Of a stretch of DNA of 64,000 nt, positions 1 through 9,338 are shown piece after piece. Position 1 is the stretch's first letter. Each line of letters opens with the position of its first letter. The position numbers and the translations under genes were made by a program. This DNA comes from Autumnicola tepida (GTDB lineage: Bacteria > Bacteroidota > Bacteroidia > Flavobacteriales > Flavobacteriaceae), in contig NZ_JAVRHQ010000001.1 of the NCBI RefSeq assembly GCF_031846485.1, positions 124,001 to 188,000 of the forward strand. The letters are read 5' to 3'. The notes below the pieces were generated by a model. That model did no database searches, was not told the origin of the DNA, and saw nothing but the letters and a program-made list of their open reading frames with translations.

Positions 1-2
1 GC

Positions 3-1595
3 ACCGATTATGAAAGTGAAAGCTATACGCAACTTATACAGGATCTAAGCGAAATCACCCATCAGTATGAAATTATCGGCGGCTACAATTATGAAGGCGA
101 AACCGAAAAAGTATTGCTGGGCCTGGGTTTTAAAAGAGAAGATTTCAATAAGCTTACCGATACTTTTTCGGGTGGCTGGAGAATGAGGATTGAACTAGCC
201 AAGCTACTGCTTCAAAGCAATGATATTTTACTGCTGGATGAGCCTACAAATCACCTGGACATTGAAAGTATCATCTGGCTGGAATCTTTTCTGAACAATT
301 ATCCCGGCTGTGTGATCCTTGTTTCCCACGATAAAATGTTCCTTGATAATGTGACCAACAGGACCATAGAAATAAGCCTGGGCAAAATATATGACTTCAA
401 AAAGCCATATTCAGAATTTATGGAACTGCGCGGAGAGCTTAGGGAACAGCAACTGGCTGCGCAGAAAAATCAGCAGAAGGAAATAGAGCAAACAGAAAAA
501 CTTATTGATAAGTTTAGAGCGAAGGCTTCCAAAGCTTCCATGGCGCAATCCCTTATCAAAAAGCTGGATAAAATAGATCGTATAGAGGTAGATGAAGACG
601 ATAATGCGGTTATGAATATAAGTTTTCCTGTTTCCGTCCAGCCCGGGAAGGTGGTGATAGAAGCCAATCATGTGGGTAAATCCTATGGTGAGAAGCAGGT
701 GCTGGAGGATATAAATTTGCTCATAGAGCGTGGCAGTAAGATAGCTTTTGTGGGGCAGAACGGACAGGGAAAAACCACTTTGGCCAAAATTATAATAGAT
801 GAAATTCCGCATAAGGGAGAATTAAAGTTAGGGCATAATGTACAGTTGGGATATTTTGCCCAAAACCAGGCAGATTATCTGGATGGGGAAAAATCTGTTC
901 ATGAAATTATGATAGATTCTGCCAACGAGAAAAACCGAAGTAAGGTTAGGGACATGCTGGGCTCCTTTTTATTCCGTGGAGATGAAGTAGAAAAAAAGGT
1001 GAAGGTGCTATCCGGAGGTGAGCGTAACCGGCTTGCCCTGTGTAAATTAATGCTTCAGCCATTTAACGTACTGGTAATGGATGAGCCAACCAATCACCTG
1101 GATATAAAATCTAAAAATGTACTTAAGGAGGCGCTGAAAAAATTTGAAGGAACCTTGATCCTGGTTTCTCACGACCGGGATTTTCTGCAAGGGCTTACTT
1201 CAAAAGTATATGAATTTAAGAACCGTAAGGTAAAGGAATATCTGGGTGATATTGATTATTATCTGGAACAGCGGCAGTTTGAGGATATGCGTGCGGTGGA
1301 AAAGCGGGAAAAACAAAAGCCTGGTGCTGCGGCAAAAAAGGAAGAGGCTCCTAAACAATCTTATGAAGACCAGAAAAAACTGAAATCCCTGAATAATCGT
1401 TTAAGTAAAACGGAAGCGAAGATCACCAGGCTGGAAAAGGAATTGAAGGAGAAAGATGTTGCCCTGGCTACCAATTATGATGAAACTATCGCAAAACCAG
1501 AATTTCTGAAGAAATATAATCAGAAAAAAATGGAGCTGGAGAAATTCATGAAAGAGTGGGAGAATATCCAGCAAGACCTGGACAAAATGAGCTGA
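3..1595 (+). CDS. ABC-F family ATP-binding protein, 5' end outside window
   Basis: Soluble tandem-ATPase protein of the ABC-F family, whose members act on ribosomes in translation or antibiotic protection; there are no membrane segments. The open frame runs in from the window edge, so the first Walker A and the start are missing. Visible are the first signature (FSGGWRMR, ~165-190) and Walker B (LLLDEPTNHLD, ~226-258), a linker, the second Walker A (GQNGQGKTT, from 753), signature LSGGERNR (~1010) and Walker B (VMDEPTNHLD, ~1075). The C-terminal ~70 residues are Lys/Glu-rich and look like a coiled coil, as in Uup/YheS-type members. Housekeeping-looking gene, followed 34 bases later by a small Cys-rich gene. 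The subfamily cannot be settled without the N-terminus. Confidence 0.95.
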   Translation, partial: TDYESESYTQLIQDLSEITHQYEIIGGYNYEGETEKVLLGLGFKREDFNKLTDTFSGGWRMRIELAKLLLQSNDILLLDEPTNHLDIESIIWLESFLNNYPGCVILVSHDKMFLDNVTNRTIEISLGKIYDFKKPYSEFMELRGELREQQLAAQKNQQKEIEQTEKLIDKFRAKASKASMAQSLIKKLDKIDRIEVDEDDNAVMNISFPVSVQPGKVVIEANHVGKSYGEKQVLEDINLLIERGSKIAFVGQNGQGKTTLAKIIIDEIPHKGELKLGHNVQLGYFAQNQADYLDGEKSVHEIMIDSANEKNRSKVRDMLGSFLFRGDEVEKKVKVLSGGERNRLALCKLMLQPFNVLVMDEPTNHLDIKSKNVLKEALKKFEGTLILVSHDRDFLQGLTSKVYEFKNRKVKEYLGDIDYYLEQRQFEDMRAVEKREKQKPGAAAKKEEAPKQSYEDQKKLKSLNNRLSKTEAKITRLEKELKEKDVALATNYDETIAKPEFLKKYNQKKMELEKFMKEWENIQQDLDKMS

Positions 1596-1629
1596 TTGTT
1601 TAATAAGGAGCCTTGAAAAAACAGGAATT

Positions 1630-1812
1630 ATGGAAGAGCATTTTTTTCAATGTCCCTACTGTTGGGAAGAAATCTCTGTACTTCTGGATCCTTCGGTAGG
1701 AAGGCAGATTTATATTGAAGATTGTGAAAACTGTTGTAATCCTATAGAGTTCAGGATAAATTTCCAAAATGGAACATTAAATGAGTTCCAGGCGGTAAGT
1801 ATTGAACAGTAA
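1630..1812 (+). CDS. Small CPxC-type cysteine-rich protein
   Basis: 60-residue acidic protein with two Cys pairs: CPYC near residue 8 and CENC near residue 33, with a third Cys just after the second pair. This is the pattern of the CPXCG-motif Cys-rich family, presumed to bind one zinc ion; no biochemical role is established. It starts 34 bases after the ABC-F stop and may share its transcript. The short length is normal for the family. Confidence 0.8.
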   Translation: MEEHFFQCPYCWEEISVLLDPSVGRQIYIEDCENCCNPIEFRINFQNGTLNEFQAVSIEQ

Positions 1813-1884
1813 ATCTAAGGCCTGCAAAGGTGATTTTAGTAAGATAAAAATCCTTAAATTAGGCTGAAATTTTCAAAAAAGGCC

Positions 1885-2238
1885 ATGCTCCAAACTTTTA
1901 ATCTAGCTGAAAACGTAATTGGTATTATCATAGATTCTTACGTAGATGAAGATCTTACGGAATCCCTGCAACAGGAAGTGCTGGAAAAAATGAAAAAGTT
2001 TGGGAAAATTAACCTTTTTCTAGAAATCCGAAAAGGCAGGGAATTATCAGTTAAAGCTTTTTTTAAAAATGCTCATTTTAATATAGAGCACAGTAATGGC
2101 TTTAATAAAGTTGCTGTTGTAAGTGACCTCACCTGGTTAAAGGGAGCGATGGTTTTTAAAGATATTCTTACAGAAGCGAAAATAGAGACCTTTCCTAATA
2201 GTGAGCGACTTAAGGCTCTAAGCTGGATTTCCCAATAA
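1885..2238 (+). CDS. SpoIIAA/STAS-like protein
   Basis: 117-residue protein with the alternating strand/helix layout of the SpoIIAA-like (STAS-fold) family. The strand 'INLFLEIRKG' (~residues 41-50) and the later 'NKVAVVSDLTWLKG' are the usual conserved parts. No membrane segments. The role of this family is unknown; a small ligand-binding or regulatory function is inferred from the fold. Three related small proteins occur further along (9788, 23086 and, more distantly, 51229). This copy lies on the chromosomal side of the tRNA. Confidence 0.75.
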   Translation: MLQTFNLAENVIGIIIDSYVDEDLTESLQQEVLEKMKKFGKINLFLEIRKGRELSVKAFFKNAHFNIEHSNGFNKVAVVSDLTWLKGAMVFKDILTEAKIETFPNSERLKALSWISQ

Positions 2239-2255
2239 TTTTTTTCAAAAAAGTT

Positions 2256-2285
2256 TTTGCAAAGTGAAATTCTGTTGTATATTTG
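2256..2285 (+). promoter_or_regulatory. Bacteroidota-type promoter of tRNA-fMet
   Basis: A -33 box TTTG (2256-2259) and a -7 box TATATTTG (2278-2285, consensus TAnnTTTG) are separated by 18 bases. The tRNA begins 12 bases after the -7 box. The arrangement matches the primary-sigma promoter of Bacteroidota. Confidence 0.75.
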
Positions 2286-2296
2286 CCATCCAATAT

Positions 2297-2369
<73 letters not shown>

Positions 2370-2380
2370 CTAGCAATGAC

Positions 2381-2411
2381 AAGGCTTTACAGAAATGTAA
2401 GGCCTTTTTTT
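2381..2411 (+). terminator. Intrinsic terminator after tRNA-fMet
   Basis: AAGGCTTTAC (2381-2390) pairs with GTAAGGCCTT (2397-2406) with one G-U pair and a six-base loop, followed by a T run to 2411. Confidence 0.85.
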
Positions 2412-2419
2412 ATGGACTG

Positions 2420-2440
2420 GGTACAACATAGGTACAACAT
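2420..2440 (+). repeat. Short direct repeat next to tRNA (possible att core)
   Basis: GGTACAACAT occurs at 2420-2429 and again at 2431-2440, one base apart, about 50 bases past the tRNA. It marks the point where the sequence changes from ordinary chromosome to the metal island. The rest of 2441-2678 is AT-rich and shows no gene or clear structure. An attachment-site role is inference only. Confidence 0.35.
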
Positions 2441-2678
2441 TTTTGGAAAGCCAAATTTGAATAGAAAATAATGTTAATTAACATTATTTGGGGATATTTC
2501 CTATCTCATTCGAAGTGTAACTTAGTAATTTGAAGGATTTGTATAATTCTCTATTTCATTAAATAGCTTATTAAAAAACAATGTTCTAATTCTTCAGTAT
2601 AAGATCTTGGTAATTTTTTAATTGAAATTATTATCAAATTATGTGATAAACCTTTTGAAATCTGTTCCTATTCTTTTT

Positions 2679-2712
2679 GCACAATCTGTGCATTGATTTT
2701 TTTTTATCTTTG
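2679..2712 (+). promoter_or_regulatory. Promoter and palindromic operator of the metal-efflux operon
   Basis: A perfect inverted repeat GCACA-ATC-TGTGC (2679-2691) sits just upstream of a -7 box TATCTTTG (2705-2712). The first gene can start with GTG only five bases later. A repressor bound to the palindrome would cover the promoter. Which regulator binds is unknown; the two Fur-family proteins encoded downstream are candidates. Confidence 0.5.
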
Positions 2713-2716
2713 TAGT

Positions 2717-3043
2717 GTGAAAATTATCGCTGTCATATTATCTCTATATATATTCGGGCTTAACTTATTAGCCTGTAATGATAGTGACACTTCACAAGTG
2801 ATTTCTGATTCAGAAGTAACAGTGGTTGCTACGCAGAATTTAGATATCGACTATTCACATGATAAAGTAGCAGATTTATGCCCTCCTTTTTGTAGTTGCC
2901 ATTGCTGCCATGTGCATACAGTAGATTTCGGTTCTTCAAATTTCAAGGCTTTGATTATTGAAATTCCATCAAAAGCCTTTGTCCATTTTGACAGCTCAGT
3001 GGAAGAACCTATTCTTTCCTTTTTAGATCCTCCAAAAGTTTAA
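2717..3043 (+). CDS. Small secreted Cys/His protein upstream of RND pump (DUF6660-like)
   Basis: 108 residues if started at GTG 2717, which gives a proper signal peptide (VKIIAVILSLYIFGLNLLAC, possible lipobox). The frame stays open to TTG 2693, which lies before the -7 box. The mature part has a dense Cys/His motif (CPPFCSCHCCHVH, ~residues 53-65) suited to binding soft metal ions. Flavobacteria often carry such a small protein just before CzcA/CusA genes. Likely a periplasmic or membrane-anchored metal-binding accessory; the function is inferred from motif and position. Confidence 0.7.
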   Translation: MKIIAVILSLYIFGLNLLACNDSDTSQVISDSEVTVVATQNLDIDYSHDKVADLCPPFCSCHCCHVHTVDFGSSNFKALIIEIPSKAFVHFDSSVEEPILSFLDPPKV

Positions 3044-3181
3044 TTCAGTTTTTTTAAAGGATAATTATATCCTTTTTTGACCAAATCCTGGTTCTCATAC
3101 TAGATCCTTGGTCCTATTGATAGATTTTGTTAGGCACAAAATTATTATCAAGAATTTTAACTGAATTAAATTTTTATTTAT

Positions 3182-6100
3182 ATGATTAATAAGATAATCG
3201 CATTTTCCATTAATAATAAATTTATTATTGGACTACTTACCTTAGCGCTGATAGGGACGGGTATTTGGTCCATGATGACCGTCAACCTGGGATCGGTGCC
3301 AGATATTACTAACAACCAGGTTCAGGTGATCACCCAATCACCTAATCTTGCAACAGAAGATATTGAACAATTTGTAACCTATCCTGTAGAACTCTCAATG
3401 GGGAACCTGCCCGGGGTTACGGAAATACGATCTGTTTCCCGATTTGGCCTTTCCGTGGTTACAATTGTTTTTGAGGACGATATGGGCATTTACAAACCCC
3501 GTCAACTGGTTCAGGAAAAACTAAACGAAGTCAGGGACCAAATACCTGAAAAATTTGGAAGTCCCGCTATGGGACCCATTACTACAGGTTTGGGTGAGAT
3601 TTATCAATATACGATAAAGCCCCAAAAAGAGTATGACACCGTTTATTCCCCTACGGAATTGCGTACCATCCAGGATTGGATCGTAAAGCGTCAAATGACC
3701 CTCGTCGAAGGTGTAGTAGAGGTAAATTCATTTGGGGGCTCTATAAAACAATATGAAATTGCCATTAATCCCGAAAAACTGAATGCGTTAAACGTTTCTA
3801 TTTCCCAAGTCTTCGATGCCCTGCAAAAAAATAATGTTAATACAGGCGGTGCATATATAGAAAAAAATAATATGGCCAATTTTATCCGTGGTGAGGGTTT
3901 AATCAGGTCACTAGATGATATAAAATCTATTGTTATCAAGAATGAAAATGGAGTGCCTGTAACAATTGGAGATGCAGCTGAAGAGGTCCAGTTTGGTAGC
4001 CAGGTACGCTATGGTGCTTTTACCCAGGATGGCCGTGAAGCTGTTGGCGGTATGGTGCTCATGTTGAAAGGTGCAAATCCTAATAAAGTAATTGCAAATG
4101 TTCAGGATCGTATGGAGACGGTAGAACAATCTTTGCCTGAAGGTTTATCAATAGAACCCTTCCTTGACAGAAGTGTTTTAATTGAAAGAACTACGAGTAC
4201 CGTGACCCAGAATCTTCTGGAAGGTGCTTTAATCGTGATTTTTGCCTTAGTAATATTATTAGGTAGTCTGAGAGGCGGTCTTATAACTGCTACTACCATT
4301 CCATTATCACTTCTTTTTGCTTTTATATTGATGAAGCAATTCAATGTCTGGGCCAATCTAATGAGTTTGGGAGCTATTGACTTTGGAATTATTATAGACG
4401 GTGCTGTGATCATCATTGAGGGTACGGTATATGAAATACAAAAACGGATGCGTTCCGGCAAAATAAAATTTAATAAGGCTAAAATGGATGAAGTAGCCTA
4501 TGATGCCGGAAGTACGATGATGGGTTCCGCCTTTTTTGGACAAATTATCATTCTTATCGTATTTGCGCCCATTCTTTTTCTAACGGGGGTAGAAGGGAAA
4601 ATGTTTCGGCCAATGGCATTTACTTTTGGTTTTGCCATGATAGGTGCTATTTTCTTATGCCTTACCTATGTCCCTATGATGTCTGCTTTATTTATGAAAC
4701 CAATTCAGAATAAAAAGAACTGGTTTGGAAAGTTTGAACGCTGGCTGGAAAAAGTTAGTGATAAAATTATTGGAGGGATTCAAAAAGGATACATGCCTTT
4801 ATTAAAAGGAGCTTTAAGATTGAAGTTCATAGTATTGGGGTCTGCGGTTGTCTCACTTATAGTAGCCGGTTTTATCTTTTCCAGAATGGGAGGGGAATTT
4901 GTCCCTCAACTTGATGAAGGGGATATCGCCATGCAGGCGTTAATCAGGCCTGGAAGTGGGTTGAGTGAAACAATCGATGTTTCCACAAAAATAGAAGATA
5001 TCCTTCTTGAGAATTTCCCGGAAGTAGAAACCGCCGTAGCGAGGATTGGGGTTGCCGATATCCCTACTGATCCAATGCCTATGGATATTGCCGATATGTT
5101 TATTGTATTAGAGAAGGATATGGATAATTGGACTTCGGCAAGTTCTAAAGAGGAATTGATAGAAAAGATCAAAGAGAAACTTAATGAAGAACTTACGGGA
5201 GTCAACCTGGTTTTTAGCCAGCCTGTAGAGCTTCGTTTTAATGAACTGCTTACCGGGGTCAGGGAAGATGTTGCGGTAAAATTATATGGCGAAGATTTAG
5301 ACCTTCTTGCTGAAAAAGCTGATAAAATGGCTGAAATAATACAGACTATACCGGGCGTAGGAGATGTGAACCCTGAACGAACATCTGGTCTTCCACAAAT
5401 GACGGTGCGGTTTAATCGTAAAAAAATTGCGCAATATGGATTGGACATTGAAAAGATTAACGATTATATAAGTGCAGCTTTTGCCGGAGGAACGGCCGGA
5501 GTGATCTTTGAAGGGGAAAAGCGGTTTGATATGGTAATACGTTTTGATGAGGCGCACCGCCAAAGCATTGATGATTTACGTACCCTCTATATAGATCTGC
5601 CGGATGGAACCCAGGTTCCGATTAAGGAAGTAGCTGATATTAGTTATGTACCGGGTCCTATGCAAATTTCCAGGGATAACACCTTTAGAAGAACCTATGT
5701 GGGAGTTAATGCCCGCGGGAGGGATGTGGAATCTGTGGTAAATGACATCCAGCAAAAATTGGATGAAGAGTTAGATTTACCTCCAGGATATTACATTACT
5801 TATGGTGGGGAGTTTGAAAACCTTCAAAGAGCAAAAGGGCGTTTACAAATAGTAGTGCCCATCGCTCTATTTCTGATATTCGTGCTTCTGTACTTTGCAC
5901 TCCAATCTTTTTCCCAATCAATTATGATCTATATAGCCATTCCACTGGCGGCTATTGGAGGAATATTTGCTCTTTGGTTAAGAGATATGCCGTTTAGTAT
6001 TTCAGCTGGTGTAGGCTTCATTGTATTGTTTGGGGTTGCCGTTTTAAACGGGCTGGTGCTTATTAACAGGTTTAATTCCTTAAAAGAAGAAGGGGTAACC

Positions 6101-7615
6101 AGTATAAAAGATAGAATTTTTACAGGAACCAAAGAACGAATACGTCCCATTATGTTAACAGCAACAACAGATATTTTTGGATTTCTGCCGATGGCTTTTT
6201 CATCGTCAGCAGGAGCTGAAGTACAACGACCCCTTGCTACGGTTGTTATTGGTGGCATGCTTACAGCTACCTTACTTACGCTGGTTGTTCTTCCTGTCCT
6301 TTATACATTTGTAGAGAAGAGACGAGAGAAAAAGGAACAGAACAAGCTTGGTTCTTCCAATTCACGATCTTTAGCCACAATTTTGATAATTGGCTTGATG
6401 TTAGGCGGAACCTTTTCCGTAAATGCACAATCTGATGAAATGTCATCGGAAAATCCAATACAGGATTCTTTACAAACTATTAGTTTGGAAGAGGCTAAAG
6501 AAATGGCAATCCAAAACTTTCCACAATTAAAAGCTGCCCAACTTGAAATTGAAAGTGAGGAAGTATTGCGTAAAACCGCCTATGATTTTGGGAATACCCA
6601 AATCTTTACAGGAAAAGAAGAGGTAGGAAATGGCTCTGATGGGATCTATACCCAAATTGGTGTTCAACAACAAGGCATAGATGTTTTTGGAATAGCTCCC
6701 CGTTTGAAATTACAGAAAGAAAGGGTGGCCCTTGCTGAAAATGCTTTAGAACTAAATACCTTAGAAGTGGAACGTGAAGTAAGCAGGGCCTGGGCTTCAG
6801 TTTATACAAGTAAAAAGAGGTATCGGGTATATAAGAAAATGGATTCAATTTTTGAAGACATTGAAAGAGCAGCACGAATCAGGTATGAAACAGAAGCTAC
6901 CTCTAAACTGGAGTATCTTGCTACTTCAAATCAGGGGAATGAGGTTAAAATACAGCTGGAACAATCGTACCGAGATTACCTGAAATCAATACAGCGTTTA
7001 AACCTATGGTTCGTTAGTGACACAATCTATGATGTACCAGATTTGCCTGTTGAAACTTTAGACGAACCTTTAAACTTTCTGGTAGAGTCGCTTGAAAATC
7101 ATCCGTTGCTGCAGGTTTCGGAACAAAGGATAGATGTTGCCAAAGCGGTTACCAGAGAACGAAAATCTGAATTTTTGCCCAAATTTCAGGGTCAGTACGG
7201 TAGGCAGGAAATAGCCGGGCAATCGGGTTTCTTCCAATATCAAATAGGAATTCAAATTCCGCTGTTTTTTGGGCCGGAATTAGGCCGTACACAGGAAGCA
7301 CAAGTAAATAGACAGATTGCAGAGCAAAACTTTTATCAGGATAAAATCGAACTGGAAACCGCCTATAAAAATATGCGTGAAGACTACATCAAATGGAGAA
7401 ACTCATGGAATTATTATAGGGATGAAGCACTTCCGCTGGCCAAAGAGCAACAAGGTGGATCAGTGCTGGCCTTTAAGGAAGGCGCTATCGATTATGTGAC
7501 ATTTCTCCAAAATATAAGAGATGCCATTAGAATCGAGGTAAATGCCTGGAGTGCTTTTAACGATTATCTCGACAGCCGCTACCAACTGGAATATTACCTT
7601 AAGAATTCAAATTAA
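3182..7615 (+). CDS. CzcA/CusA-family heavy-metal RND pump fused to a TolC-like outer membrane factor
   Basis: 1477-residue protein. Residues 1 to ~1045 are a complete heavy-metal RND pump: N-terminal TM helix, porter loops, and a TM4 proton-relay segment (DFGIIIDGAVIIIE). A hydrophobic stretch ending in 'SVNAQ' (~1062-1081) then resembles a signal peptide with cleavage site. Residues ~1095-1470 are a TolC/CzcC-like channel with helical pairs. Usual HME-RND pumps are ~1040 residues, so the extra ~430 are the outer-membrane factor. The metal is uncertain; the porter lacks the clear Met triad of CusA, so a Co/Zn/Cd or mixed substrate is likely. The adaptor gene follows after 22 bases. Such fusions are known in Bacteroidota. 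Confidence 0.93.
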   Translation: MINKIIAFSINNKFIIGLLTLALIGTGIWSMMTVNLGSVPDITNNQVQVITQSPNLATEDIEQFVTYPVELSMGNLPGVTEIRSVSRFGLSVVTIVFEDDMGIYKPRQLVQEKLNEVRDQIPEKFGSPAMGPITTGLGEIYQYTIKPQKEYDTVYSPTELRTIQDWIVKRQMTLVEGVVEVNSFGGSIKQYEIAINPEKLNALNVSISQVFDALQKNNVNTGGAYIEKNNMANFIRGEGLIRSLDDIKSIVIKNENGVPVTIGDAAEEVQFGSQVRYGAFTQDGREAVGGMVLMLKGANPNKVIANVQDRMETVEQSLPEGLSIEPFLDRSVLIERTTSTVTQNLLEGALIVIFALVILLGSLRGGLITATTIPLSLLFAFILMKQFNVWANLMSLGAIDFGIIIDGAVIIIEGTVYEIQKRMRSGKIKFNKAKMDEVAYDAGSTMMGSAFFGQIIILIVFAPILFLTGVEGKMFRPMAFTFGFAMIGAIFLCLTYVPMMSALFMKPIQNKKNWFGKFERWLEKVSDKIIGGIQKGYMPLLKGALRLKFIVLGSAVVSLIVAGFIFSRMGGEFVPQLDEGDIAMQALIRPGSGLSETIDVSTKIEDILLENFPEVETAVARIGVADIPTDPMPMDIADMFIVLEKDMDNWTSASSKEELIEKIKEKLNEELTGVNLVFSQPVELRFNELLTGVREDVAVKLYGEDLDLLAEKADKMAEIIQTIPGVGDVNPERTSGLPQMTVRFNRKKIAQYGLDIEKINDYISAAFAGGTAGVIFEGEKRFDMVIRFDEAHRQSIDDLRTLYIDLPDGTQVPIKEVADISYVPGPMQISRDNTFRRTYVGVNARGRDVESVVNDIQQKLDEELDLPPGYYITYGGEFENLQRAKGRLQIVVPIALFLIFVLLYFALQSFSQSIMIYIAIPLAAIGGIFALWLRDMPFSISAGVGFIVLFGVAVLNGLVLINRFNSLKEEGVTSIKDRIFTGTKERIRPIMLTATTDIFGFLPMAFSSSAGAEVQRPLATVVIGGMLTATLLTLVVLPVLYTFVEKRREKKEQNKLGSSNSRSLATILIIGLMLGGTFSVNAQSDEMSSENPIQDSLQTISLEEAKEMAIQNFPQLKAAQLEIESEEVLRKTAYDFGNTQIFTGKEEVGNGSDGIYTQIGVQQQGIDVFGIAPRLKLQKERVALAENALELNTLEVEREVSRAWASVYTSKKRYRVYKKMDSIFEDIERAARIRYETEATSKLEYLATSNQGNEVKIQLEQSYRDYLKSIQRLNLWFVSDTIYDVPDLPVETLDEPLNFLVESLENHPLLQVSEQRIDVAKAVTRERKSEFLPKFQGQYGRQEIAGQSGFFQYQIGIQIPLFFGPELGRTQEAQVNRQIAEQNFYQDKIELETAYKNMREDYIKWRNSWNYYRDEALPLAKEQQGGSVLAFKEGAIDYVTFLQNIRDAIRIEVNAWSAFNDYLDSRYQLEYYLKNSN

Positions 7616-7637
7616 AAATTAAAATAAGAAAATCGAT

Positions 7638-8888
7638 ATGAATACAAGATCAATAAATATTCTAATGCTTGCCTTAACGCTCAGCATATTCTTTGGATGT
7701 AAAGAAAATCCTGCGGCAGGGGAAGATGCTTCCAGTGAAACTGCAACTACTAATACCGAAGAAGGTGAAAATCACGGTGAGGAAGGAGATGAAGAACACG
7801 GTGAAGAAGAAGGTGGGATGCGTTCGGTACATCTTTCAGAAATGAAATTCAATAGTCTGGGGATTAAAGTAGATACCTTGCCTAAAAAAGCTTTGTCGGG
7901 TATTGTGGAAGCCAATGGCCAGTTAGAAGTGCCGCCACAATATGAAGCTACCGTTACGGCAATTTTAGGCGGTAATATAACTTCTATAAAGGTTATTGAG
8001 GGGGATAAGGTAAATAAAGGTCAGGTGTTGGCTTATCTTTCTCACCCAAATTTAACCAGAATGCAGTCTGATTATATTAATGCATATAGTAGGATGCAAT
8101 TTTTGGAAAAGGAATTTGAAAGACAGAAACGTTTATATGAAGCAGAGGTAGGATCTGGAAAATCTTTTCAACAAACCCAATCAGATTACCAGTCTGTACA
8201 AGGTGAAGTGCGGGGGTACGAATCGCAATTGCGCCAGTTAAACCTAAATGCTTCCCAGGTTAGAGACGGTGAATTATATGAATATATTCCGGTAGTAAGC
8301 CCAATTGGAGGTTATATTGAAAAAGTACTGGTACAGGTAGGACAATATGTAGACCCTCAGACCAGTATGTTTATGGTAGTTGATAATGAACATGTTCATG
8401 CCGATCTAATGGTTTTTGAAAAAGATATTTATAAGGTGAAAGAAGGCCAAAAGATTGCGTTTACACTGGAATCGGTTCCAGGCAGTAATTTAACCGGGGA
8501 AATTTATTCAGTGGGGAAACAATTTGAACAAAACCCCAAAGCGGTACATGTGCATGCAGAAATCGATAATAAAGAAGATTTTCTAATTCCGGGGATGTAT
8601 ATAAACGGAAAAATCAGGACCGGTGAAGAAGCTGTTCCTGCCTTACCGGAAGAAGCAATAATTGAAGAAGAAGGAAATCCCTACATCTTTACGGCCCAAA
8701 AACACCAGGAAGATGGTGAAACCGAATGGGAATTGAAACCAGTGCAGGTTAGAACGGGAATAAATGAAGATGGTTGGGTTGAAATTAAACTGCTGGAGCC
8801 TCTGCCTGAAGGTACGTTGGTTGCCTATAATAATGCCTATTATCTGGTTTCTGAAATGCAGAAAAGCCAGACTTCCCATGGTCATTAA
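7638..8888 (+). CDS. RND efflux periplasmic adaptor lipoprotein (CzcB/CusB type)
   Basis: 416-residue membrane-fusion protein linking the RND pump to the outer-membrane channel. The signal peptide ends in lipobox FFGC (Cys at residue ~21). A Glu/His-rich stretch (~45-60) follows and could collect metal ions. Then come the half-lipoyl/barrel parts ('VEANGQLEVPPQYEATV', 'VVSPIGGYIEKVLVQVGQYV') around a coiled-coil hairpin (~140-205), and a C-terminal membrane-proximal domain. Length and order are normal for the family. Cotranscribed with the pump. Confidence 0.92.
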   Translation: MNTRSINILMLALTLSIFFGCKENPAAGEDASSETATTNTEEGENHGEEGDEEHGEEEGGMRSVHLSEMKFNSLGIKVDTLPKKALSGIVEANGQLEVPPQYEATVTAILGGNITSIKVIEGDKVNKGQVLAYLSHPNLTRMQSDYINAYSRMQFLEKEFERQKRLYEAEVGSGKSFQQTQSDYQSVQGEVRGYESQLRQLNLNASQVRDGELYEYIPVVSPIGGYIEKVLVQVGQYVDPQTSMFMVVDNEHVHADLMVFEKDIYKVKEGQKIAFTLESVPGSNLTGEIYSVGKQFEQNPKAVHVHAEIDNKEDFLIPGMYINGKIRTGEEAVPALPEEAIIEEEGNPYIFTAQKHQEDGETEWELKPVQVRTGINEDGWVEIKLLEPLPEGTLVAYNNAYYLVSEMQKSQTSHGH

Positions 8889-8984
8889 ATTAAAAAAATT
8901 AGATGGATGGACTCTCTGTTAAATGTTTGTCTTAATTAAAATTCCAGAGGGTTCATCCTTAATACTAAAATTAATATTACAGCA

Positions 8985-9323
8985 ATGAAAGAAATAAAAG
9001 CATTTATAAAACCGAAACGAGTTCAAAATGTAATTGAAGCTCTTAGTGAAAGCGGATTTAAAAGTATGACCCTTTCCCAGGGAGAAGGAACGGGGGCTTT
9101 TAAAGCAAAAGGCGCATCACCTTCTTTAGATTTCCGTGTAACAGACAGTCCGGTTGTAAAGTTAGAACTGGTATGTCAAAACGAAGAAGCACAATCAGCA
9201 ATAGATATTATCCTTGAGAATGCAAAAACAACTGAACCCGGTGACGGAATAATTTATCTTTCCGATATTGAAGATGCCTTCCAGATAAAAACCGGGGAAT
9301 CCATAAAGCGTTACGACCCCTAA
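8985..9323 (+). CDS. PII-like protein linked to metal efflux
   Basis: 112-residue protein of the GlnB/PII superfamily: the N-terminal 'MKEIKAFIKPKRVQNVIEAL' strand-helix and a C-terminal strand with 'GDGIIYLSDIEDAFQIKTGE' are typical. It lacks the standard Tyr-containing T-loop of nitrogen-regulatory GlnB. PII-like proteins encoded next to CzcA-type pumps form a recognised group (often called PII-NG). A regulatory, ligand-binding role for efflux is inferred from context. A weak hairpin lies between the adaptor gene and this one. Confidence 0.8.
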   Translation: MKEIKAFIKPKRVQNVIEALSESGFKSMTLSQGEGTGAFKAKGASPSLDFRVTDSPVVKLELVCQNEEAQSAIDIILENAKTTEPGDGIIYLSDIEDAFQIKTGESIKRYDP

Positions 9324-9338
9324 ATACTTTTATAGCAA

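Noticed and set aside
4906..5448. 180-aa minus-strand open frame inside the RND pump gene
   Set aside because: Ser/Ile-rich shadow of a strongly coding + strand gene; no domain or start signal.
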